Positions 29,101 through 36,454 of a stretch of DNA of 64,000 nucleotides are shown piece after piece. The stretch's first letter is position 1, and the number at the start of each line of letters is the position of its first letter. The stretch is from Colletes latitarsis. Taxonomy: Eukaryota > Arthropoda > Insecta > Hymenoptera > Colletidae. Under the pieces are notes generated by a model. It saw only the letters and a list, made by a program, of their open reading frames with translations. It did not search any database and was not told the origin of the DNA. The DNA lies in the NCBI RefSeq assembly GCF_051014445.1, contig NC_135137.1, forward strand, positions 12,215,501-12,279,500, given 5' to 3'. Position numbers and translations under genes: made by a program.

Positions 29101-32100
29101 TTCGATCAATATTTTAGAGGATAACACACGTTAGGTCAAGGTTAGGTCTGGGATTTGCACTCATCAGGCTCATACTTTCGCATATTTCTCATACTTGATG
29201 GCCAGATTCTGGGCTTTTTTTGGCTTGGATCACGTAGTAATGTGGTACCACACTGAAACAGTCTCTTAAACCTGGTTTCGATCAATATCTTAGCGGATAA
29301 CGCATGTTAGGTCTAGGTTAGGTCCGGGATTTGCTCTCATCAGGCTCATACTTTCGCATATTTCTCATACTTGATGGCCGGATTCTGGGCTTCTTCCGGT
29401 ATGGATCACGTAGTAATGTGATACCACACTGAAACAGTCGACTAAACCTGGTCTCGATCAATATTTCAGAGGATAACGCATGAGATGTCTGGGTTAGGTC
29501 TGGGATTTGTCCCTCTCCAGTCTCATACTTTCGCATTCTTCACATACTTCTTGAACAGATCCTGGGTTTTCTCTGGTTGGGATCACATAGTAATGTGTTA
29601 CAACACTGAAACAGTCGATTAAACCTGGTTTCGATCAATGTCTTAGAGGATAACTCATGTTAGGTCTGGGTTAGGTCTAGGATTTGCCCTCATCAGGCTT
29701 ATACTTTCGCATATTTCTCATACTTGTTGGCCAGATTCTGGGCTTTTTCCGGTATGGGTCACGTGGTAATGTGGTACCACACTCAAACAGTCGACTAAAC
29801 CTGGTCACGATCAATATTTTAGGGGATAACGCATGTTAGGTATAGGTTAGGTCTGGGATTTGCTCTCATCATGCTCATACTTTCGCATATTTATCAATCA
29901 TGTTCGCCAGATCCTGGGCTTCCACTGGTTTGGATCACGTAGTAATGGGGTACCACACTGAAACAGACGACTAAACCTGGTCACGATCAATATTTTAGGA
30001 GATAACGCATGTTAGGCCTAGGTAAGGTCTGGGATTTGCGCTCATCAGGATCATACTTTCGCACATTTCTCATACTTGATGGCCAGAGTCTGGGCTTTTT
30101 TTGGCTTAGATCACGTAGTAATGTGGTACCAGACTGAAGCAGTCAATTAAACCCGGTTTCGATCAATATTTTAGAGGATAACACATGTTAGATCTAGGTT
30201 AGGTCTGTGATTTGCACTCATCAGGCTCATACTTTCGCATATTTCTCATACTTGATGGCCAGATTCTGATCTTTTTTTTGCTTGGATCACGAGGTAATGG
30301 GGTACCACACTGAAACACTCAATTAAGCCTAGTCTGGGTCAAGATTTCAAAGGATAACGCATGTTAGGTATAGATTTGGTCTGGGATTTGCCCTCATCAG
30401 ACTCATACTTTCGCATTCTTCACGTACTTCTTGAACAGATCCTGGGTTTTTTCTGGTTGGGATCACGTTGTAATGAGGTACCACACTGAAACCGTCAATT
30501 AAACCCGGTTTCGATCAATATTTTAGAGGATAACACATGTTAGATCTAGGTTAGGTCTGTGATTTGCACTCATCAGGCTCATACTTTCGCATATTTCTCA
30601 TACTTGATGGCCAGATTCTGATCTTTTTTTTGCTTGGATCACGAGGTAATGGGGTACCACACTGGAACACTCAATTAAGCCTAGTCTGGGTCAAGATTTC
30701 AAAGGATAACGCATGTTAGGTACAGGTTAGGTCTGGGATTTGCTCTCATCAGGCTCATACTTTCGCATTCTGCACATACTTCTTGAACAGATCCTGGGCT
30801 TTTTCTGGTTGGGATCACATAGTAATGTGTTACCACACTCAAACAGTCGATTAAACCTGGTTTCGATCAATATCTTAGCGGATAACGCATGTTAGGTCTA
30901 GGTTAGGTCCGGGATTTGCTCTCATCAGGCTCATACTTTCGCATATTTCTCATACTTGATGGCCAGATTCTGGGCTTTTTTTGGCTTGGATCACGTAGTA
31001 ATGTGGTACCACACTGAAACGGTCTCTTAAACCTGGTTTCGATCAATATCTTAGCGGATAACGCATGTTAGGTCTAGGTTAGGTCCGGGATTTGCTCTCA
31101 TCAGGCTCATACTTTCGCATATTTCTCATACTTGATGGCCGGATTCTGGGCTTCTTCCGGTATGGATCACGTAGTAATGTGATACCACACTGAAACAGTC
31201 GACTAAACCTGGTCTCGATCAATATTTCAGAGGATAACGCATGAGATGTCTGGGTTAGGTCTGGGATTTGCCCTCTCCAGTCTCATACTTTCGCATTCTT
31301 CACATACTTCTTGAACAGATCCTGGGTTTTTTCTGGTTGGGATCACATAGTAATGTGTTACAACACTGAAACAGTCGATTAAACCTGGTTTCGATCAATG
31401 TCTTAGAGGATAACTCATGTTAGGTCTGGGTTAGGTCTAGGATTTGCCCTCATCAGGCTTATACTTTCGCATATTTCTCATACTTGTTGGCCAGATTCTG
31501 GGCTTTTTCCGGTATGGGTCACGTGGTAATGTGGTACCACACTCAAACAGTCGACTAAACCTGGTCACGATCAATATTTTAGGGGATAACGCATGTTAGG
31601 TATAGGTTAGGTCTGGGATTTGCTCTCATCAGGCTCATACTTTCGCATATTTATCAATCATGTTCGCCAGATCCTGGGCTTCCACTGGTTTGGATCACGT
31701 AGTAATGGGGTACCACACTGAAACAGACGACTAAACCTGGTCACGATCAATATTTTAGGGGATAACGCATGTTAGGTCTAGGTTAGGCCTGGGATTTGCC
31801 CTCATCAGACTCATACTTTCGCATTCTTCACATACTTCTTGAACAGATCCTGGGGTTTTTCTGGTTCGGACCACATAGTAATGTGTTACCACACTGAAGC
31901 AGTCGATTAAACCTGGTTTCGATCAATATTTTAGAGGATAACTCATGTTAGGTCTGGGTTAGGTCTAGGATTTGCCGTCATGAGGCTCATACTTTCGCAT
32001 ATTTCTCATACTTGATGGCCAGATTCTGGGCTTTTTCCGGTATGGGACACGTGGTAATGTGGTACCACACTGAAACAGTCAATTAAGCCTAGTCTGGGTC

Positions 32101-33921
32101 AACATTTCAAAGGATAACGCATGTTAGGTATAGGTTAGGTCTGGGATTTGCTCACATCAGGCTCATACTTTCGCATATTTAGCAATCTTGTTGGCCAGAT
32201 CCTGGGCTTCCACTGGTTTGGATCACATAGTAATGTGGTACCACACTGAAACAGTCGACTAAACCTGGTCACGATCAATATTTTAGGAGATAACGCATGT
32301 TAGGCCTAGGTAAGGTCTGGGATTTGCGCTCATCAGGATCATACTTTCGCACATTTCTCATACTTGATGGCCAGAGTCTGGGCTTTTTTTGGCTTAGATC
32401 ACGTAGTAATGTGGTACCAGACTGAAGCAGTCAATTAAACCCGGTTTCGATCAATATTTTAGAGGATAACACATGTTAGATCTAGGTTAGGTCTGTGATT
32501 TGCACTCATCAGGCTCATACCTTCGCATATTTCTCATACTTGATGGCCAGATTCTGATCTTTTTTTTGCTTGGATCACGAGGTAATGGGGTACCACACTG
32601 GAACCTTCATTAAGCCTAGTCTGGGTCAAGATTTCAAAGGATAACGCATGTTAGGTACAGGTTAGGTCTGGGATTTGCTCTCATCAGGCTCATACTTTCG
32701 CATTCTGCACATACTTCTTGAACAGATCCTGGGCTTTTTCTGGTTGGGATCACATAGTAATGTGTTACCACACCCAAACAGTCGATTAAACCTGGTTTCG
32801 ATCAATGTTTTAGAGGATAACTCATGTTAGGTCTGGGTTAAGTCTAGGATTTGCCGTCATCAGGCTCATACTTTCGCATATTTCTCATACTTGTTGGCCA
32901 GATTCTGGGCTTTTTCCGGTATGGGACACGTGGTAATGTGGTACCACACTGAAACAGTCAATTAAGCCTAGTCTGGGTCAACATTTCAAAGGATAACGCT
33001 TGTTAGGTATAGGTTAGGTCTGGGATTTGCTCACATCAGGCTCATACTTTCGCATATTTCTCATACTTGATGGCCAGATTCTGACCTTTCTCCGGTATGG
33101 GTCACGTAGTAATATGGTACGACACTGAAACAGTCGACTAAACCTGGTCACGATCAATATTTCAGAGGATAACGCATGTTAGGTCTAGGTTAGGCCTGGG
33201 ATTTGCCCTCATCAGACTCATACTTTCGCATTCTTTACGTACTTCTTGAACAGATCCTGAGTTTTTTCTGGTTGGGATCACTTTGTAATGTGGTACCACA
33301 CTGAAACAGTCGACTAAACCTGGTCACGATCAATATTTTAGGGGATAACGCATGTTAGGTCTAGGTTAGGTCTGGGATTTGCACTCATCAGGCTCATACT
33401 TTCGCATATTTCTCATACTTGATGGCCAGATTCTGATCTTTTTTTTGCTTGGATCACGTAGTAATGGGGTACCACACTCAAACAGTCGATTAAACCTGGC
33501 TTCGATCAATGTTTTAGGGGATAACTCATGTTAGGTCTGGGTTAGGTCTAGGATTTGCCCTCACCAGGCTCATACTTTCGCATATTTCTCATACCTGTTG
33601 GCCAGATCCTGGGCTCTTTCTGGTTTGGATCACGTTGTAATGTGGTACCACACTGAAACAGTCGACTAAGCTTGCTCACGATCAATATTTTAGAGGATAA
33701 CGCATGATAGTATAGGTTAGGTCTGGGATTTGCTCTCATCAGGCTCATACTTTCGCATACTTCTCATACTTGTTGGCCAGATCCTGGGCTCTTTCTGGTT
33801 TGGATCACGTTGTAATGTGGTACCACACTGAAGCAGTCGACTAAGCTTGCTCACGATCAATATTTTAGAGGATAACGCATGATAGGTATAGGTTAGGTCT
33901 GGGATTTGCTCTCATCAGGCT

Positions 33922-34097
33922 CATACTTTCGCATATTTATCAATCTTGTTGGCCAGATCCTGGGCTTCCACTGGTTTGGATCACGTAGTAATGTGGTACC
34001 ACACTGAAACAGTCGACTAAACCTGGTCACGATCAATATTTTAGGGGATAACGCATGTTAGATATAGGTTAGGTGTGGGATTTGCTCTCATCAGGCT
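33922..34097. repeat. Reference monomer, type C (last full monomer before the insertion)
   Basis: A 176-bp unit with CATATTTATCAATCTTG, GCCAGATCCTGGG and CTTCCACTGGTTTGG, then the usual GTAATGTGGTACCACAC and AGTCGACTAAACC. It ends GTTAGATATAGGTTAGGTGTGGG. This third common class is seen from 705 onward throughout the window. It directly precedes the monomer that received the retrotransposon. Confidence 0.9.
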
Positions 34098-34105
34098 CAT
34101 ACTTT
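34090..34105. repeat. Target-site duplication, left copy
   Basis: ATCAGGCTCATACTTT, satellite sequence directly abutting the poly(A). The exact right edge is ambiguous by up to three T because target and tail share T/A. The implied primer is CATACTTT-3', whose T residues can pair with the RNA's poly(A). Confidence 0.93.
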
Positions 34106-34125
34106 TTTTTTTTTTTTTTTTTTTT
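34106..34125 (-). other. Poly(A) tail of the retrotransposon
   Basis: The plus strand has 23 consecutive T at 34103..34125. The first three belong to the target-site copy ending CTTT, leaving about 20 A on the sense strand. The tail is uninterrupted, another sign of a recent insertion. Confidence 0.93.
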
Positions 34126-34151
34126 GTCGTGGGGAAAATCTTCGAAAGACT

Positions 34152-34183
34152 CCCTCCCACCTCCTTGGGGAGAGGTGGGAGGG
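34152..34183 (-). other. 3' UTR hairpin 1 (12-bp perfect stem)
   Basis: 34152..34163 (CCCTCCCACCTC) is perfectly complementary to 34172..34183 with an 8-base loop. It lies 26 bp from the poly(A), the most 3' hairpin in the element. Confidence 0.85.
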
Positions 34184-34267
34184 GTGTGTGGGATTCCCCG
34201 CACCCGTACAACGACAGGCGCGGGACCTACCCACTAAAAACCACACGGTGACCCTTCGGCACGCTTT

Positions 34268-34313
34268 GGGAGGATACCGGGAATCGCTCGAAGCATTCTT
34301 CCAGTATCCTCCC
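34268..34313 (-). other. 3' UTR hairpin 2 (10-bp perfect stem)
   Basis: 34268..34277 (GGGAGGATAC) pairs with 34304..34313. The 26-base spacer can pair further in part (GG at 34279-34280 with CC at 34301-34302). Confidence 0.75.
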
Positions 34314-34341
34314 CGTGCCCGCGCTTTCGCGCCCATCCCCC

Positions 34342-34362
34342 GGGGGGACAATCGGTCCCCCC
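34342..34362 (-). other. 3' UTR hairpin 3 (8-bp stem)
   Basis: 34342..34349 (GGGGGGAC) pairs with 34355..34362 across a five-base loop. Confidence 0.65.
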
Positions 34363-34379
34363 AGTAGACACACTGCCTC

Positions 34380-34416
34380 ATAGCGGCGGGACGGGGCCAC
34401 TCCATCCCGCCGCTAT
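34380..34416 (-). other. 3' UTR hairpin 4 (12-bp perfect stem)
   Basis: 34380..34391 (ATAGCGGCGGGA) pairs perfectly with 34405..34416, with a 13-base loop. Confidence 0.85.
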
Positions 34417-34485
34417 CCGTCCCGGGGCCGCGTTTAGTGGCGGCTGCGTGCCCCAACTCGCAACCGCCCGCGACCCCGTTTCCAC

Positions 34486-34529
34486 CCCTCGGCGGCCGGG
34501 CGTTCATGGCCGCACCAGACCGCCGAGGG
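34486..34529 (-). other. 3' UTR inverted repeat 5 (10-bp stem)
   Basis: 34486..34495 (CCCTCGGCGG) is complementary to 34520..34529, with a 24-base spacer. Confidence 0.7.
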
Positions 34530-34542
34530 TGCCTCCCCTTGC

Positions 34543-34586
34543 GTCGGACCGGTAGGGGGAGGCACTCCTCCCCCAACCGGTCCGAC
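34543..34586 (-). other. 3' UTR hairpin 6 (20-bp stem, one mismatch, 4-base loop)
   Basis: 34543..34562 pairs with 34567..34586: 11 bp (GTCGGACCGGT), one mismatch (A/A on the plus strand, U/U in the sense RNA), then 8 bp (GGGGGAGG), closed by a four-base loop. It is the strongest hairpin in the 3' UTR and lies about 55 bp after the stop codon in the sense direction. Confidence 0.88.
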
Positions 34587-34601
34587 CCGGCGCCGCCTGG
34601 C

Positions 34602-34632
34602 GGGAGGAGGGTCCCCTCAGGACCCCCCTCCC
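34602..34632 (-). other. 3' UTR hairpin 7 (13-bp stem with one wobble)
   Basis: 34602..34614 pairs with 34620..34632 over 13 positions, with a five-base loop. The single mismatch (A at 34608, C at 34626) becomes a U-G wobble in the sense RNA. It starts 9 bp after the ORF2 stop codon. Confidence 0.78.
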
Positions 34633-34640
34633 AGCCTAGG

Positions 34641-36449
34641 TCATCCGCCACGCCGAGGCGGCCGCCCGCGACGCCTCGCGACCGGGCGACGACCTCGGGC
34701 CACCGCACGAGCGCGAGCTTCGGCGCGCCGCTGAAGCTCGCGCTCCCTCCCCGCGGCCTCCTTCTGCAACATTACGTTCTCGCAGAAGGAGGCCACGGCC
34801 CTCCACTTCTCCTCGCTGCCGAGCACGGCGCGCACCACGCCCGGCAGCGAGACATCCCGCCCGACGACGCCGACCAGGACACGGCGCTCCCCCTCCCACG
34901 CGGGGCATACCTCCAGGGTATGATCCGCCGTGTCCTGCTCAGCGTCGCAGTGGCAGCAACGCGCCGTCGGCTCCTTCCCTATCCGGCACAGGTATCTTCC
35001 GAAGCTGCCATGCCCGGAAAATACCTGTGCCAGCCGGTAGGTGAGGCTGCCATGGCCTCTGTCCAGCCACTCCTGCAGGAGTGGCCGAACAGCCCCGACA
35101 GTCCGGTGCCCCGCGGTTGGCAGAGCCAGCCGCTCCTGCCACGCGAGCAACACGGACTGCCGGCCCTGGCGCTTCAAATCGCCCCAAGCAGGTTCCTGCC
35201 CGCCCGGGACCGCGCCCACCCCCGCGCGACGGTCGACGCGGTGCCGGTACATCACCGCGTGCGACCGCGCGAGCAGGTCCATGGGCGGCATCCCCGCTAG
35301 AACCGTCGCCGCCTCATGTGACATGGTCCGATACCCGCGGACGACCCTGAGCGCCATGCGCCTCTGCACCCGACGCAGCATAGTCATGCTGCGCCGGGAG
35401 GCAGCCAGGTCGTCCGCCCAGACGGGGGCCCCGTATAGGGCCACCGACTGGACCATTGCCACATAGAGGCGACGAACTCGGCCCGTCGGGCCCCCCAGGT
35501 TGGGCAGGATCCGGCCCAGAGCCGCAACCATCCTTTCCAACCGGGGGACCAGGCAGCGGAAATGCTTCTCGAAACGCCAGTGGCTATCGAGGATCAGCCC
35601 CAGATACCTGATCTGGGGCTTCACCTCGATGTCAGCCCCACCCACCCGAATCAGAGGGGGTGGCGGATCCTGCCGAGGTGAATGAAACGCAATCACCTCG
35701 GTCTTATGGACCGCCACCATCATCCCCATCCCCCTGATCCGGTCGACGACGCGTTGCGACCCCTCCTCCGCGCGACGCATGGCCCTCCCCCAGTGCGCCC
35801 CGACGGCCAGCACCAGTGTGTCATCCGCATAACACACCGTGCTGACGCCGTCGGGGAGGCCGGCCCGCAACACCGAGTCGTACGCGATGTTCCACAGGAG
35901 TGGCCCGAGGACCGACCCCTGCGGAACACCGCAGTACACCTCCCTCCGCATATCACCATCCCGGCCCGGATACTCGATCCACCTGCCGCGGAGATAATCC
36001 CCGACGACCGCCCTGAGACAAGGGGGGACTCGATGATATTCGAGTCCCCTCCTTATCTCTTCCCAGGGGAGGGTGTTAAAGGCATTGGCAATATCCAGGG
36101 ATATTGCCAATGCCACCCCTCCCCGGGAGACGGCCGCCTCCGAGAGGGCCCTCACACGACCTATCGCGTCGATAGTCGATCGGCCCCCCCGGAAACCGAA
36201 CTGGCAGTCGGCCAGACCGGGATCACCCCGCGACAGGTGCTCGACGAGGCGGGCAGCAATAACACGCTCGAAGAGCTTGCCCACCTCGTCGAGGAGACAA
36301 ATGGGCCGGTATGCGGAGGGAGACTCCGCGGGCCGACCCTCCTTCCGGAGGAGGACCATCCTCGCCACCTTCCAACTGGGGGGGAATCGCCCGTCCCTCA
36401 GGCAGCGGTCGAACAACCGCCTGAGGTCGGCCCCAAGGATCAGGCTCAT
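34641..36449 (-). CDS. Reverse transcriptase (ORF2) fragment, 5'-truncated, open to its natural stop
   Basis: A 602-codon frame counted from the first ATG, at 36447..36449. That ATG lies in the flanking satellite copy of the target site, so only residues from about 5 onward are retrotransposon. The frame stays open upstream to a GTG at 36525..36527, but that is satellite read in reverse. Domain order: end of the RT fingers with FPPSWK at 22-27 and YRP at 47-49; QFGFR at 83-87; motif A LDIANAF with catalytic Asp 119; motif B GVPQGSVLGP at 174-183; motif C YADD at 207-210 (35820..35831); YLGL at 282-285; then a thumb/connector. A zinc knuckle follows at Cys498, Cys501, His510 and Cys515, then an Arg-rich tail. 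Known R1-type ORF2 proteins are around 1,000 residues, so the apurinic-type endonuclease domain and RT start are missing. All three catalytic Asp are present and there is no frameshift or stop, so the copy looks recent. No promoter is visible and it is probably not expressed autonomously. Confidence 0.9.
   Translation of the reverse strand: MSLILGADLRRLFDRCLRDGRFPPSWKVARMVLLRKEGRPAESPSAYRPICLLDEVGKLFERVIAARLVEHLSRGDPGLADCQFGFRGGRSTIDAIGRVRALSEAAVSRGGVALAISLDIANAFNTLPWEEIRRGLEYHRVPPCLRAVVGDYLRGRWIEYPGRDGDMRREVYCGVPQGSVLGPLLWNIAYDSVLRAGLPDGVSTVCYADDTLVLAVGAHWGRAMRRAEEGSQRVVDRIRGMGMMVAVHKTEVIAFHSPRQDPPPPLIRVGGADIEVKPQIRYLGLILDSHWRFEKHFRCLVPRLERMVAALGRILPNLGGPTGRVRRLYVAMVQSVALYGAPVWADDLAASRRSMTMLRRVQRRMALRVVRGYRTMSHEAATVLAGMPPMDLLARSHAVMYRHRVDRRAGVGAVPGGQEPAWGDLKRQGRQSVLLAWQERLALPTAGHRTVGAVRPLLQEWLDRGHGSLTYRLAQVFSGHGSFGRYLCRIGKEPTARCCHCDAEQDTADHTLEVCPAWEGERRVLVGVVGRDVSLPGVVRAVLGSEEKWRAVASFCENVMLQKEAAGRERELQRRAEARARAVARGRRPVARRRGRPPRRGG
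34709..34745 (-). other. Coding hairpin (13-bp perfect stem) in the Arg-rich tail
   Basis: 34709..34721 (GAGCGCGAGCTTC) pairs with 34733..34745, with an 11-base loop, within codons about 569-581. Confidence 0.85.
34755..34794 (-). other. Coding hairpin (13-bp perfect stem) near the C-terminus
   Basis: 34755..34767 (GGCCTCCTTCTGC) pairs with 34782..34794, with a 14-base loop, codons about 552-565. It sits only 10 bp from the preceding hairpin. Confidence 0.85.
34985..35031 (-). other. Coding hairpin (16-bp stem, one wobble) just before the zinc knuckle
   Basis: 34985..35000 pairs with 35016..35031 at 15 of 16 positions, with a 15-base loop. The one mismatch (C 34996 / A 35020) is a G-U pair in the sense RNA. 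It covers codons about 473-489, upstream of Cys498. Confidence 0.85.
35066..35085 (-). other. 20-bp perfect palindrome in ORF2
   Basis: GCCACTCCTGCAGGAGTGGC reads identically on both strands. It encodes codons about 455-462 (around LLQEW). Confidence 0.92.
35230..35267 (-). other. Coding hairpin (14-bp stem with one bulge)
   Basis: 35230..35243 (CGGTCGACGCGGTG) pairs with 35253..35267, which has one extra base, across a nine-base loop. It covers codons 395-407. Confidence 0.7.
35374..35393 (-). other. Coding hairpin (8-bp stem, 4-base loop)
   Basis: 35374..35381 (CGCAGCAT) pairs with 35386..35393 around AGTC, codons 353-359. Confidence 0.65.
35596..35620 (-). other. Coding hairpin (10-bp perfect stem) at the YLGL motif
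   Basis: 35596..35605 (AGCCCCAGAT) pairs with 35611..35620 around five bases, codons about 277-285, which include YLGL. Confidence 0.8.
36024..36049 (-). other. Coding hairpin (9-bp stem) between RT motifs A and B
   Basis: 36024..36032 (GGGGACTCG) pairs with 36041..36049 across eight bases, codons 134-142. Confidence 0.7.
36081..36114 (-). other. 16-bp inverted repeat spanning catalytic motif A
   Basis: 36081..36096 (GGCATTGGCAATATCC) is a perfect reverse complement of 36099..36114, with a 2-base centre. It encodes codons 112-123, including the catalytic Asp 119 (36093..36095). Confidence 0.92.
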
Positions 36450-36454
36450 ACTTT
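36439..36454. repeat. Target-site duplication, right copy
   Basis: An identical ATCAGGCTCATACTTT, followed by the expected satellite continuation CGCATTCTTCACATAC. Satellite phase is restored exactly once the insert and one 16-bp copy are removed. Confidence 0.93.

Larger units (their letters stand above)
1..34105. repeat. 176-bp satellite array, left arm (about 194 monomers)
   Basis: Head-to-tail monomers, all in the same orientation. Taking the word CATAC as phase zero, starts fall at 1, 177, 353, 529, 705, 881, 1057, 1233 and so on, exactly 176 bp apart. A monomer reads from CATACTTTCGCAT, through GCCAGATTCTGG, TGTGGTACCACA and AGTCGACTAAACCTGG, to GATAACGCATGTTAGG and TCTGGGATTTGC. Because 176 is not a multiple of 3, no reading frame survives more than a monomer or two, so the array is non-coding. 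Total phase drift from 1 to 34098 is -47 bp, fully explained by 13 small indels. Base composition looks about 40-45% GC by eye. No gene, promoter or foreign sequence is visible in this arm. Confidence 0.98.
34126..34640 (-). other. Retrotransposon 3' untranslated region
   Basis: 515 bp between the TGA stop and the poly(A) tail, very GC-rich. It holds no convincing coding frame but at least seven inverted repeats (listed separately). In R2- and R1-type elements the 3' UTR RNA is recognised by the encoded reverse transcriptase to start target-primed reverse transcription. A structured 3' UTR fits that role here by inference. The last bases before the tail on the sense strand are TTTTCCCCACGAC. 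Confidence 0.8.
34106..36438 (-). mobile_element. 5'-truncated R1-clade-like non-LTR retrotransposon
   Basis: A 2,333-bp, strongly GC-rich insertion in the satellite, sense strand minus. In sense order it holds the 3' about 60% of an ORF2 (reverse transcriptase plus CCHC knuckle), a 515-bp 3' untranslated region and 20 A residues. It is bounded by a 16-bp target-site duplication, ATCAGGCTCATACTTT. The poly(A), target-site duplication and 5' truncation are the standard signature of target-primed reverse transcription. The reverse transcriptase with FNTLPW after motif A, GVPQGSVLGP, YADD and a C-terminal C-x2-C-x8-H-x4-C knuckle resembles arthropod R1-clade elements (R1, Waldo, TRAS, SART). That clade call comes from family knowledge, not a search. 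ORF1, the endonuclease and the 5' UTR are absent. Confidence 0.93.

Noticed and set aside
34097..34708. 203-codon minus-strand frame ending in poly-Lys
   Set aside because: It is out of frame with ORF2. The Lys run is the poly(A) tail being translated and the rest is 3' UTR.
34437..35300. 287-codon open frame on the plus strand
   Set aside because: It is antisense to the reverse transcriptase frame and its 3' UTR. GC-rich codons on one strand suppress stops on the other. It has no recognisable domain and is Pro/Arg-rich throughout.
34106..36438. Assembly chimera or contaminant, because of the sharp GC change
   Set aside because: The exact 16-bp target duplication, poly(A) tail and restored satellite phase are what a genuine retrotransposition gives.
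34106..36438. Canonical 28S rDNA-inserted R1
   Set aside because: No rDNA flanks are present. Both sides are the satellite.
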